64,000 bases of DNA, taken from assembly GCA_023634235.1 (NCBI GenBank), contig JAMKCF010000003.1, forward strand, positions 13,734,742-13,798,741, written 5' to 3'. Within the stretch, counting starts at the first letter, position 1. Each line of letters starts with the position of its first letter. Origin of the DNA: Pisaster brevispinus (Eukaryota > Echinodermata > Asteroidea > Forcipulatida > Asteriidae). The notes under the pieces were generated by a model. That model worked only from the letters and a program-made list of their open reading frames with translations. It had not been told where the DNA came from and did not search any database. A program made the translations under genes and the position numbers. This document shows positions 40,101 through 50,590 of the stretch, piece by piece.

Positions 40101-40540
40101 TACTTGTCATTTTTTTAGCCATTGAGATCTCCTTCATTTGCATGTTTGTCTTCAAGAAGTTGCATCTACTGTGCTCATCTAACATCTGCTCCTATATGAA
40201 GTTTATTTATCACACGGTAAAATGTGTAGGTCAAATTCTTATTTTGCATCTGAGATCTCCTTCATTGTAGGCCTATCTTCTTCTGTCCCTAAAGTCTCCA
40301 TCGTTCCAACTTTTCAAGTGTCCGTTGTATAGAGCTTTAACTCTTTGGTGTGTATTCGTAGCACTGATTTGTTAATTTTAAAAAGTTTGTGTTTTGCTAC
40401 AAAAATAAAAGTCTGGAAAGGATGTAATTTAAAATAGTTTTACTTTATTATTGGCTTACATGTAACTTCTTCAACCCGTGAGATCTCTTTCAATGGACTA
40501 TTTTTATCTCTTATAAGTGCCTTCGAAAACCTGCTTCAAT
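37141..40540. repeat. Divergent right edge of the satellite array
   Basis: About ten monomers become progressively more diverged, with private substitutions, lost open frames and small indels. Beyond 40,290 only fragments are recognisable, the last around 40,560-40,740. This decay is what is expected where homogenisation by recombination fades at an array border. Confidence 0.85.
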
Positions 40541-40740
40541 ATCAAGTGTATTTTAGTACATGGCCATTCTTAGAGTTACTCATTTCCCCAATAGCAGAAA
40601 CTTGGAAAGCATGAAATTTAAAGCCGATCTTTTTCATTATGGGTGTACACATAACTTCTTCAACCTGAGAGATCTCCTTTATTTGAATGTTTCTAAGGGT
40701 CAATGTCTACTTCAGCATCTAAGATCACAACCTAGCAGCA

Positions 40741-41436
40741 CACTGTTTATATCACTAGTAAAAAAATTTATTAAAAGAAGCAAGCATGTAGGTCTATGTA
40801 AAGACAATTATTTCACATGGAGAAAAACTTTTTGTTGGACAGCTGTGATTGTTTACAAAAAACACTTTAAAAACAGAACACGTTTGAAATAGTTTTGAGA
40901 AGGATTTACTTAAAAGAACAATTTTGTTACATTGGTGTAAAAGACCCTTCAAATTTGCTCAATTTTGTGACCTTTCCGATAACATAAGACATTCGTGAAG
41001 AAGGTCAGAGGAAATAACTAGTTTTGGGCGATGGCCATGGAAAGATCTTTTCAGGAGAAATGTCTCGGTTTCAACATGAAAACAAACAATTTGTGTCTTG
41101 ACATTAATACAGAATACTCTCAGAACAAAATATTATCTTAGATGAAGTTTGTCTTTGAAGGAATGCATCTTCAATCAAACTTTAATGCATTTATGAATTT
41201 CTTTCAGGCATTTTTCTTTCAAGTCACCCCCATCCACTCTCCCACCCCCACCCTTGAAATAAAGTTCAGTTGATTGATGTGTGCTGTCTGATTTATTATT
41301 CTAACCCATAATGTGACATTGTGTTTTATGCTTGTGTATCAAAATTTTCAATTATTATTTTTTTCCTCACTTAATTCACCATTTCAGGAAATGTTAATGC
41401 CTTTGTATTTTGTATTTGTTTTTTTATGTTGTAAAT
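40741..41436. other. Unique-looking sequence between the satellite and the module array
   Basis: AT-rich sequence without a recognisable coding region. An AATAAA at 41,259 followed by GT-rich sequence could be a plus-strand polyadenylation site, but no exon leading to it was identified. It may instead contain the start of the downstream multi-exon transcript. Confidence 0.4.
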
Positions 41437-42311
41437 CAGGTAAAGTCTCACCTGTGCTAACAGTGAAATAAATTATTGGTGCTCTTGCTGTTGTGCAGAA
41501 AATTAATTTTATCAACAGAATTGAAATTGTACTTTTCCAATAGCCTAGACTTTATCTACGCAGGAAATAAACTGTCCATAGTAAAAACCAAAAAGTGCCT
41601 TTGTATAGTACACCTGTTGGATCAAAATGTAAAAGTTGTCGATCATACCGTATAGTTTGATCTGTTTTGACAGTGAAATGCTGATTTGAGGAAAATGTTT
41701 ACTTGTAGAGTCTGGCCCTCTAAATTAAAAGGACGAGTATTCACCAAAATATAACTAAAATCTAAATCCATATGATGACGTCTTAAATAGTGATCTCCTG
41801 CACTTGCACACAGTTCAGTCACTTAACTAAGGGTGAAAGGTCAATATGAGTCTGGCTGGCTACCCACACAAGTTCACAATACTCGTTTCAACTAGCCATC
41901 AAAATGACAATATAATTATTATGTATTCTCTTACAAATAGACATTTTTAAAGACGAGCAATACTCAAAGAGAGTTCTGGGACATTTATCCCTCCCAAATA
42001 AATAGTATTTGGAGCTGACCATAGAGAGAAATACTTATCGAGAATAATGTGCTCTCTTGCTCAAGGAAAAGAGTCCAAAGGTCGAAGACAAAAAACTTGT
42101 TATTGTAAATATGCTATTTAAAAGTTTCAGAAATATTGAAGGTGCATTTGGTCTCCCAACATACTTTAAAAAATAAGTAAAATGTGTAGACAGTATAAAG
42201 CTCCACCTATATGCTGGCAGTGAAAGTTTGATAAAAGGGCTTCCCTGGTAGGAAGTATTGCAATAGAAAAAATGTGTGATATTAGAACAAAATTAAGATC
42301 TTGTAAACCAG

Positions 42312-43201
42312 GTAAAGTCCCACCTGTATCGACAATGAAATGTTGATTTAAAGGGCTTACACAGAGTACAGGTTAATTGCAAAAGTAGGAAACACCAAAT
42401 TTGTAGGGAAAAGAAGGTTGAAATTTGAAAAAAGTTTAGTATTTGTAAATCAGGTAAAGTCCCATCTGTATCGACAATGAAATGTTGATTTAAAGGGCTT
42501 CTGTGTACAGGTTAATTGCAAAAATAGGAAACACCAAATTTGTAGGGAAAAGAAGGTTGAAATTTAAAATTTTTTAGTCTTTGTAAATCAGGTAAAGTCC
42601 CACCTGTGTTGACAATGGAATGTTGATTTAAAGGGGTTCTGTGTACAGGTTAATTGCAAAAATAGGAAACACCAAATTTGTAGGGAAAAGAAGGTTGAAA
42701 TTTGAAAATTGTTAGTCTTTGTAAATTAAGGTAAAGTCCCACCTGTGTTGACAATGAAATGTTGATTTAAAGGGCTTCTGTGTACAGGTTAATTGCAAAA
42801 ATAGGAAACACCAAATTTGTAGGGAAAAGAAGGTTGAAATTTTAAAATTTTTAGTATTTGTAAATCAGGTAAAGTCCCACCTGTGTTGACAATAAAATGT
42901 TGATTTAAAGGGCTTCTGTGTACATGTTAATTGCAAAAATAGGAAACACCAAATTTGTAGGGAAAAGAAGGTTGAAATTTGAAAATGTTTAGTTTTTGTA
43001 AATCAGGTAAAGTCCCACCTGTGTTGACAATGAAATGTTGATTTAAAGGGCTTCTGTGTACAGGTTAATTGCAAAAATAGGAAACACCAAATTTGTAAGG
43101 AAAAGAAGGTCGAAATTTGAATTTTTTTTTAGTATTTGTAAATCAGGTAAAGTCCCACCTGTGTTGACAATGAAATGTTGATTTAAAGGGCTTCTGTGTA
43201 G
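42312..43201 (+). repeat. Family I tandem repeat, recent copies (138-142 bp period)
   Basis: Seven near-identical units start at 42,312, 42,454, 42,592, 42,731, 42,869, 43,007 and 43,147. Each has an intron-like core (GTAAAGTCCCACCTGTGT ... TGTGTACAG, 55-60 nt) followed by an 81-83-nt segment (GTTAATTGCAAAAATAGG ... GTAAATCAG). The acceptor AG is changed to AT in the 42,869 unit. Within the core, CAGGT/ACCTG and TCAACA/TGTTGA-type inverted repeats could form small hairpins. Confidence 0.9.
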
Positions 43202-43465
43202 GTGTTATTTAAAAGTAGAAAATATCTGCTTGTCTGGCAAATACTATTGATTACTTTTTGTAATAGGTTTTTTTTCTGAAGTTGTGTTATTAACTTTTGT
43301 AAAATTGTCAACTTGTGTTGACAATGCAAGGTTGATTATAGGGCGTCTGTGTAAATTGTGCTTAATAAGCAGGGCCTCTCTTGTTGGAAGTATCTTGTTT
43401 TGCAGTAGAAGTTAGTTAGTTAGTAGATATTAGTAATATTGAAACAAAATGCACTTGTAAATCAG

Positions 43466-44709
43466 GTAAATTCCCAACTGCATCAACAATGAAATGTTGA
43501 TTTCAAGGGCTCACAGTCAAGTGCAAAAGTTAAGAGTATTACATTTCTGTAACTAAAATGAATTACAATAAGGGAAAATTTATAATTTGTAAACCAGGTA
43601 AATTCTCACCTGTATCAACGATAAAATGTTGATTAAAGGGATCCTGATGTGTATCAGTTAAATGAAAAAGTGTGAAACATGCAGTTTATAGGGAGAAGTA
43701 ATAATTGGAGTTACATACAACCAGGTAAAGTCCCATCTGTGTTGACAGTGAAATGTTAACTAAATGGCTTCTGTTGAAGTGTTGTTTAAAATCTTTTAAA
43801 TATCCACTTGATGATTACTTTTTAAACTAAATGTAACATTTTAGATAGTTCCCCTCTCTATCAACAATGAAATGTTGATTGTATGAGGCTGTTTATGTAC
43901 TGGTTGTGGTAAAAGATGGAATTGCTATCAAATTTCCAGGGAAAAAGAAATTTGATCAAACTGGACATTTGTAAATCAGGTAAAGTCCCATCTGTGTTGA
44001 CAATAAAATGCTGACTAAACGACGTTGGTTAAGTGCTGTTTAAAATCTTTAAAATATCCACTTGATGATTACTTTTGAAACTAAATGTAAAATTTTAGAT
44101 AGTTCCCCTCTCTATCAACAATGAAATGTTGATTGTATGAAGCTGTTATGTACAGGCTGTAGTAACAGATGGAAATGTTATTCAATTTCCAGGGGAAAAG
44201 AAGATTGAAATTGGATCAAATTTGAACATTTTAAAATCACGTGATGTCCCGCCTGTGTTGACAATAAAATGCTGACTAAAGGGCATCTGTGTATTAGCTG
44301 TTTAAAGTTCAAAATATTCCCTTGATTACTTTGGGAACTAAATATAAAATGTTTAAATCAAGGGTTGTAAATTTTAGATTTGTGAGTCAGGTAAAGTTCC
44401 GCCGGTGTTGACAGTAAAATGTTTGCTGAAGGGCTTCTGTGTATAGATTGATGTTAAAGTAGGAGGTTAAGTAAAAATCCTTTAAAATGGGAGGATTAAA
44501 ATGTGTAAATCAGGTAAAGTCCTGCCTGTATCAACAATGAAATGTTGGTTTAAAGGCTGGTAAAAGACAGAATAGTTATCCAATTTCCAGGGGAAAAGGA
44601 AGATTGAAATTGGAACAAGTTGGAAAATAATTATTTGTAAATCAGGTTAATTCCCACCTGTTTTTAAAATAAAATGTTGATGAAAGGGCCTCTGTGTAAT
44701 TGATATTAG
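43466..44709 (+). repeat. Family I diverged copies that keep intron-like cores
   Basis: Intron-like cores lie at 43,466-43,516, 43,599-43,657, 43,725-43,779, 43,980-44,033, 44,241-44,297, 44,391-44,446, 44,514-44,570 and 44,646-44,709. An older isolated copy is at 41,440-41,498. The intervening 67-207 nt have diverged far more than the cores. Donor GT and acceptor AG are present in all of these; a copy near 44,972 has lost the donor (AG|GAAAAG). Confidence 0.75.
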
Positions 44710-44726
44710 CTGTAGAAAGAAAAGTT

Positions 44727-44900
44727 TATTATTATTATTGGTTTTTTTTTATTTGCCATAATAGTACATCACAAAATACAAGACAATATAGGGGCCTACT
44801 CGAGATGGGCGAGGGACAGCAAAAGCAAATATATACTCTTATCTGTATATCTGCTGCCCCACATCTGGGGTACACAAAGGTATAAATAAAGATGAACATT
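44727..44900 (-). mobile_element. Possible 3' end of a retroposon, minus orientation
   Basis: The segment begins with a (TTA)n-like tract ATTATTATTATTGGTTT, which also occurs at 54,325-54,342. Such tracts are complements of microsatellite tails at non-LTR retroposon 3' ends. No coding sequence is attached. The assignment is weak. Confidence 0.3.
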
Positions 44901-45267
44901 ATTATACACAAAGCAATAATAAAAACAGATAATTATACAAATCTTCATTAATGTTGAGATTTGTGAATCAGGAAAAGTCGCACCTGTGTTGACAGTAAAA
45001 TGTTGATTAAAGGGCTTCTGTGCAGTTACTTGTAAAAAGTAGGATTTAAAAAAATGTTTATGAACAGCATAGGCCTAATGGTTTCTATAGTAAATGTAGA
45101 ATTAGTATGAAATTAAGCAAGAATTAGAATATTTTATAGCAGTAAGCATTCTGTGAAGGATTGTGTTTGTACACCTGTGTATAGATTGAGCCAAGCTGAT
45201 GTAGTTGCATCCTACAGGTAAAACCAAGGCTTGAGAGTTAAGTGTTCGGATAGAAATAACTTAACAG

Positions 45268-46389
45268 GTTTAGGGAGACCAAATTCTGTCTGTCCTACTA
45301 GACAGTTTACTCACTGAAGGTGCTTTAGTGACTACTCAAATTATCATGGTATAGTGAGGTAAGGTTGAAAAGCCACTAACATTGACCTAGGTCATCAGTT
45401 TTCTTTTTTAACAGAGTCCTGGATTCTTCCACTACACTGAATGTGTCTTCAGGACTTTATTGGAGGTAAGATTGGACACTAACATCTGACCTGATGAGGG
45501 TTGGTCGGTTCCTCTCTTTACAGATTATTCACTTGGATGCAAGATACTTCACTATCGTTTGGATATCGGTAAGATGTAAGATAAGCTAAGATACTAACAT
45601 TTGGCCTGGTCGGACTTGGTCAACTCTTTTTTCTTCAACAGATTCATCTTCGTGATGCAAGACACTTCACTACTTCTGAACATCATAGATGGTATATAAG
45701 CTATAAAAAAGTACTAACACTTGGCCTCAGGAGGCTTGGTCTATTCTTTTCTTCCTTAACAGATTCATCTCTTGGATGCAAGGTATTTCAGCATCTTGTG
45801 GACTTTTTGGGTGGTAAGATGGGCAAAAAAAGTACTAACATTTTGCCTGTGAGGCTTGGTCAAACCTTCTCTCTCACTTCAGGTTTATCTATTGGATGCA
45901 GAACACTTTTGTTATCTTCTGGACATCACACTGGAGGTAAGAAGTAAGATAAGGTTCTAACATCTGGCCTGCTGAGACTTGGCCAACCGTTTTTTCTTCA
46001 ACAGATTAACCTCACTGGTGCAAGACACTTCATGGTTTTCTGGAGTTCATCTTAGGTGAGACATACATGCAAGGTAACATTTGGTGTTAAAATCTGTCGT
46101 GATAAGTGCTAATGCCTGTTCTGGCAAGGCTAGGTCTTTTTTTCTCCCAAAGCAGAAAGTTCACTGTGCGAGTTGGATTTAGGGATCACAACTTGCCCAG
46201 TGAAGATCTCCCACAGAAGATGATGGTGAACGACACTTGACTGATGATGAAGGGAGGTCTTGATGTGGTCTTAATCAACATGGTCTCTTTGAGGAGTGCA
46301 GTGGAGGAGGAACTGAGAATCATCCAAGGTGGCCCAAGGCTGAGGGGGGGATGAAGACGGCTAAGTTGAGATCAGTTAGCAGCAAGATG
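45268..46389 (+). ncRNA. Family II mini-exon cluster
   Basis: Exons are 45,268-45,358, 45,415-45,465, 45,524-45,568, 45,642-45,691, 45,763-45,813, 45,883-45,936, 46,005-46,055 and 46,156-46,389, separated by introns of 56-100 nt. Exons 3-7 are paralogous (ATTCATCT-TTGGATGCAAGA-ACTTCA). The introns share a second conserved block (ACTAACAT-TGGCCTG-GAGGCTTGGTC) containing a near-perfect branch-point sequence, then a CTTTTTTCTTCAACAG-type acceptor. All donors are GTAAG, GTATA or GTGAG. The mixed exon lengths argue against a conserved reading frame. Confidence 0.7.
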
Positions 46390-46655
46390 GTGAGTTAAGG
46401 TTTATACTTTTATACAAACTTGGACTAATTCTCTTTTTAAATAGATATAAACAAAAATTGAGGTAAAACTGAGAGTTGTGCTAATCATAAGGAATAATTA
46501 AATGCTAAATATTTTGTTGTTTTCTAGAGAAAACTTTGTGTTCTGAATAAATTGTCACATGCTCGCTGTAGGGTTGTACACTTTTGATGTGTTATTCCAC
46601 ATATTTTTTTATTGGTCATAAGAACCATCCAAAAGAATCAAAAGGAGAGTAAAAC

Positions 46656-46938
46656 TCATGTTATTGCAAAAATATATCCATAAAAAAGAAGGAAAACTCT
46701 TTAATTGCCCTTTCTTGCTGTCACAAATGTATTTTTTTTTACACAGAGTCTCATTGTGCAACAAAATTTAAATGGAGACTTTGCAGCAGAGTAAAGTGTC
46801 CATTTAAATTTTGTTGCACAATGAGGCCCTGTGCAAAAGCATACATTTGTGATAGTAATACAGCAAGAAAGGGCAATTAGAGGGTTTTTCCCTTTTTTGG
46901 GGGGGGGGGGGGTTAGATATATATTTGCAATAACATGA
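46656..46938. repeat. Long imperfect inverted repeat (foldback), about 280 bp
   Basis: Two arms of about 125-135 nt pair across a loop of about 22 nt. Matching blocks are CATGTTATTGCAAA, TAATTGCCCTTTCTTGCTGT, TCACAAATGTAT and CATTGTGCAACAAAATTTAA, each with its complement in the other arm, broken by a poly-G insertion (46,900-46,914) and small gaps. It sits inside an intron of the proposed non-coding transcript. It could be a foldback MITE or a hairpin RNA precursor. Confidence 0.8.
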
Positions 46939-46986
46939 CAATTTTTACTTCCACTGCAATGATTGAATTTACCATTTTTAACACAG

Positions 46987-48101
46987 GCTTTGGAAGAGGC
47001 CCCCCAGGAAGAGCTCCCAGGAAGTGCCCCCCTCCCCGGAAGCGCCCCCAGGAAGTGCCCCCATGAAGTGCCCCCAGGAAGTGCCCCCAGGAAGAGCCCC
47101 CAGGAAGTGCCCCCAGGAAGTGCCCTCATCGGGAAGACCCTCGCCCCTTCAATTTGAGTTTCATTAGCAGCAAGATGGTAGGTCAAGATTTCCCTTTTAT
47201 GGAAATTGACACAAATGGAATATTTAAAAGGATTTCATACCCGATTTAGAATTTTTTTTACATTCTCTAAAGTTGCACATTGGAAGTTTTGTTATTGTAA
47301 CTGTTTTTTCCCTCAAGAATCTCTGTATTTGCTGTCCAATAATATTTTTCATAATATGCAAGAATTAACAATAATGCTTAAAAATCACTTTGGGATCCTC
47401 GCATAAAGAATATTGCATAAAATGTATTTCTGAATCTTAGAAAATATGGATAGATTTATTATAATCAAAAAGTTCTTGGGGAAAATGACAGATACTTTAT
47501 TCAAATAAATTTATCTCGGGAGGAAATAAAAACATGAACAATTTATAACTAAAACAGTAAGTGGCATTCATGGGTAGGGCATACCTTTTTGGGGGAGGGT
47601 TGAGGGGAGGTTTGAACGGCCCCTTAGACCTCACAGTGGGTCCCCTTGCATATGATGTCACAAGCTCAATTAAACAGCACCCACACAAAGAAAGACTTTG
47701 GTTGATTTATGTTTTATGTGTCATGGACATGAGTGCATTTCCATTATTTGTCTTCAGCGATGGCTGTGTATGCAAGTGGTCTATGGATCACTATCGTCCA
47801 ATTTTATGCATTTCATAGTGACATTGTAATGGACAAAAAAACCATAGGCCTAATGAGTGATAGAAAGATTCATAATTTTGTCCCTATTTCTCTTTTCTTT
47901 GAACAGAAATGGAGGAATGTGATGAGGTTTTACAAGGAAGTGCACCCCTCCCCCCTCCTCGAAAGATACCAGAGGAGAGCCCCCCACCCCAAGGAAGAGC
48001 CCACCTCTCAGGAAGAGTCATTGGCCTTCAAAACATCTAAGATGGCCCAAAGCAGAAGAGAGCTACTAGCTTCCAGTTTGGGTGCCATTAGCAGCAACTT
48101 G
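46987..48101 (+). ncRNA. Family III exons sharing a GCAGCAAGATG|GT 3' end
   Basis: Exon 46,987-47,177 (acceptor TTAACACAG) is mostly a degenerate 15-nt repeat CCAGGAAGTGCCCCC. Exon 47,907-48,101 (acceptor TTTCTTTGAACAG) has a related CCCC/GGAAG-rich body. Both end ATTAGCAGCAA.-TG|GTAGGTCAA, as does exon 46,156-46,389 (GTTAGCAGCAAGATG|GTGAG). Intron starts after the first two of the three exons also resemble each other for about 30 nt. One frame is open across each exon body but ends at a stop before or after the donor, so coding is doubtful. Confidence 0.65.
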
Positions 48102-49058
48102 GTAGGTCAAAGTTTTCACTTTTATCAAATTTGGCGTAATTTATAAACTGGAATGAAAACCCCTAGAACAATTTTAAGATGGTGGTAAATTCCTTTTTGC
48201 TACAACTATTCCAGATGAGTGTTTTTGCACAGAACATTGTTTAATATGTGATGAAACATTTGTTGACTGATGCATTTGATTTAAAAGAGAATTTCTAACT
48301 CTGGCACAATAAAAAAAAAACAATTTTGTTATTTACTTCTTTTTTTGGAGAGGGGGGGGGGGAGAGGGGGAAACGTCAGGCCACTAACTATTTTTTTGCA
48401 TATTTTTGAAAGAGTAAAGGTCTTCTCAGAATTATAAGTTTCTGTCAAAAAAATGTTTTGACTGATGAAATAGTGTGTTTTCTTTGTTAAAATTACACAC
48501 AAACAACATCAGCTTTGGAGCTGGAGGTAGCGATAGCTTTGGGCGTGTAGCAGATGTGTGCATGTGTGATGCGATGAATTACCAATAGGATAATGAGATT
48601 TATGTAAAGTTGGTGCAAATACCTAGAGTTTCATTCTGAAGTAAATTCTCTCTTTGAGTCTCTCTTTTAAATGCTGTTTTGCCATGTAAAGCTTTGTAAA
48701 CACTAATACAGGCACCATTGACTGAGGGGAGTCAAGTCGGTAGCACATGGTGCAAATTAGTTTCCTGTGAAATATCAGTTTCAATCTGAATGCTCACTGT
48801 ATAAAATGTATACCACTACCAATCCTCCAGGTAAATATTTCTATCTGAAATACAGTCGAAGTCAAGCAAGTAGCCTAGCATTTGAAGAATCTCAAATTCA
48901 CTCTCGCTTATTTCTATTGCTGCAATCGAAATAAGCATGTAGTGAATGTGCAAAAAATCAATGAAAAATGAATGTCAAGTCACTGATAATTACTAAAACC
49001 CATTTTCAATAGTACCACCGTACCCCAGGGGTATCCATTTTGTAATAACAGTTGTGTG
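48102..49058. other. Inferred intron, no further gene seen
   Basis: This lies in the proposed 1.6-kb intron between the exons ending at 48,101 and starting at 49,726. It holds a G-rich tract near 48,352-48,370. No coding region or tandem repeat is visible. Confidence 0.4.
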
Positions 49059-49409
49059 CAGCGGTGTAGCCAATTGGGGGCCTGACGGGACACATGCCCC
49101 CCCCCCCCCCAAATGTTTTTCCAGTGCCCCCCATGAAATCAATTGCGGTAGTGGTCACAAAAAGAAAAAGAAAAAGAAGAGAGAAAAATGCATGTTTGTA
49201 TTATACAAATGTTGTGAACGATCGCAATCAGGATCGCTATTGCATCCATAAAATGCCATAAGAGGGCAGTGGACCCCTGCAGTATCCTCCGAAAAATAAA
49301 AGCAAGACCCCCCCCCCCCCCACTGACAAACCCATTCCTCCTGGGCCCCCCACTTTAAGCAATGCCCCCTGTGCCCCCCCCCATCAAAAAAGTCCTGGCT
49401 ACGCCGCTG
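49059..49409. mobile_element. hAT-type MITE, 351 bp, perfect 8-bp TSD
   Basis: The element begins CAGCGGTGTAGCCA and ends TGGCTACGCCGCTG, which are imperfect terminal inverted repeats. It is flanked by perfect 8-bp direct repeats GTTGTGTG (49,051-49,058 and 49,410-49,417). CAG-type ends with 8-bp duplications are typical of hAT elements. The interior has C runs and no transposase. The perfect duplication points to a fairly young insertion, into an intron of the proposed non-coding gene. Confidence 0.85.
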
Positions 49410-49725
49410 GTTGTGTGTTTTTAGAAAGTAACAGTTTTTGTTGTTTTGACTAAAAGGTCATTTTATGAAAAATTTATTGAAATTAATTTTTTCTTTCATG
49501 TACTTTCCCTTGGCTCTACAGTCACCATTTAGTTTCCAAAATAATTAGAAACTTATAACATAATCAGAATATATTTCATTCTGTCTGACTATACTAGGCA
49601 ACTATTTAGTGTAACCAAAAAAAAAAGTAAGAGAGATAAACAGACAGTCAGAGCTATTTTTTTTAATGTACATGGACAAATCTTTTTTGTTGTAACAATA
49701 ACATGCACTCTGTTGTTTTCTGCAG

Positions 49726-49847
49726 GAGGATTATAAATCTTGGGAGTGAACAATGGTCTTCAGAAGAAACTGCCGGACTCCTACTACAATAAGAACATCC
49801 TTAGGAGGCATTCGGACTTTAAACTATTAAATACTTATAACACCCAG
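49726..49847 (+). ncRNA. Probable further exon of the non-coding transcript
   Basis: The acceptor GTTGTTTTCTGCAG and donor CACCCAG|GTAGAT bound 122 nt. All three frames contain stops. No similarity to the other exon families was noticed, so it may equally belong to another transcript. Confidence 0.45.
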
Positions 49848-50237
49848 GTAGATCCTTGTCATTTAATTGGAGGATTGTTGATCAAGTGTCATTTATTAAT
49901 CAAACCATTACATGGCCTATGTCACAAACTATGCATTTTTGTACATTCACTGTGCATTTATTTGATATATTGCAAGCTAGTCCGTATCAATATACAAAAT
50001 AAAAAACGGCCTCTCAGTGGATGACAAAATACACTCTAGTACATTTTGTTTAGTCTTCATAGTTTATCCTCCAATGACATGATCTACCTGGATGTTACTT
50101 AAAGCAAATAGCGAATGTTTTGCATTCGTGCAATGGAGAGAATTATTTTAATTCGTTGAAAGATGGAATTGTGCCGTGTTCAATTCATGAAATGGTCTCA
50201 CCATTGCACTTATAAACATTCATTATTTGTAGGGAAG

Positions 50238-50582
50238 CTGTGGCGTAGCCAAGGGCCCCCCCCCACAAATTTCCAGTGCCCTCCCCCCCGCTCGAAAAAA
50301 TTGTGATAGTGCTCACAAAAATAAAAAGAAAAGAAGAGAGAAAAAAGAGGAAATGCATGTTTGTCTAATCAAAATGTAGTGAACGATCACAATCGGGATC
50401 ACTACCGTAGCCACAAAATTCCATAAGAGGATGGTGGCCCCCTGCAGCGTCCCCTTCCAAAATAAAAAAAGCATGACCTCCCCCCCCCCCCCCGACAAAC
50501 CCATTCCCTTTGATGGCCCCCCCCCCTAAAGCAATGCCCCCTGTGCCCCCCCCCCACCTAAAAAGTCCTGGCTACGCCACTG
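50238..50582. mobile_element. hAT-type MITE, 345 bp, same family as 49,059
   Basis: Ends are CTGTGGCGTAGCC and GGCTACGCCACTG, flanked by TAGGGAAG (50,230-50,237) and TAGGGTAG (50,583-50,590), which match at 7 of 8 bases. The interior is homologous over most of its length to the 49,059 copy (GAACGATC.CAATC.GGATC, CCATAAGAGG and C runs). The mutated end and duplication indicate an older insertion. Confidence 0.85.
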
Positions 50583-50590
50583 TAGGGTAG

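Larger units (their letters stand above)
6971..40540. repeat. Satellite array, about 96 monomers of 342/349/352 bp
   Basis: Head-to-tail copies begin at a constant point (TTGAAGTCTCC...) every 349 or 352 bp, or 342 bp after one variant class, from 7,076 to about 40,290. The 3-bp difference is one TTC more or fewer in the TTCTTCTGCATC tract. The 342-bp class has a 10-bp deletion that removes CACTAG and fuses CTTCTT to TTTATCATC. Central monomers are nearly identical within a class. Each monomer contains a 60-69-codon open frame on each strand; these are by-products of near identity, not evidence of a gene. The monomer is about two nucleosome repeats long, so a centromeric or heterochromatic satellite is plausible but unproven. 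Confidence 0.95.
41437..49847 (+). ncRNA. Probable multi-exon long non-coding RNA built from tandem exon-intron modules
   Basis: A long run of plus-strand intron-like units with GT-AG borders is visible. Family I (41.4-44.7 kb) has intron-like cores of mostly 51-64 nt that start CAG|GTAAAGT. Family II (45.2-46.2 kb) has mini-exons of 45-54 nt with CTAAC-type branch sites, pyrimidine tracts and GTAAG-type donors. Family III comprises exons 46,156-46,389, 46,987-47,177 and 47,907-48,101, which share a GCAGCAA.-TG|GT end. A further exon is 49,726-49,847 (CTGCAG| ... CCCAG|GTAGAT). Every frame in the exons I translated meets stops, and exon lengths are not multiples of three, so coding is unlikely. 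Both transcript ends are unknown and transcription itself is inferred. Alternatives are a decayed gene or a satellite with chance splice-like motifs; the latter is weak for family II. Confidence 0.6.

Noticed and set aside
6971..40540. CRISPR-like direct repeats
   Set aside because: The repeats are 342-352 bp, contiguous, without unique spacers, and the context is eukaryotic.
42312..43201. snoRNA or microRNA cluster
   Set aside because: The small CAGGT/ACCTG and TCAACA/TGTTGA hairpins are too short for a pre-miRNA, and convincing C/D or H/ACA boxes were not found at proper spacing.
46701..47186. 161-codon minus-strand frame with Gly/Leu/Pro repeats
   Set aside because: It crosses the foldback arms and is the antisense of the 15-nt GC-rich repeat exon, whose plus-strand splice sites are clear.
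47733..48146. 137-codon plus-strand frame as a protein
   Set aside because: It crosses the acceptor at 47,906 and the donor at 48,101; only the exon part is likely transcribed into mature RNA and no domain is visible.
50313..50504. 63-codon minus-strand frame with hydrophobic C-terminus
   Set aside because: It lies inside the hAT MITE and derives from its A-rich and C-rich tracts.
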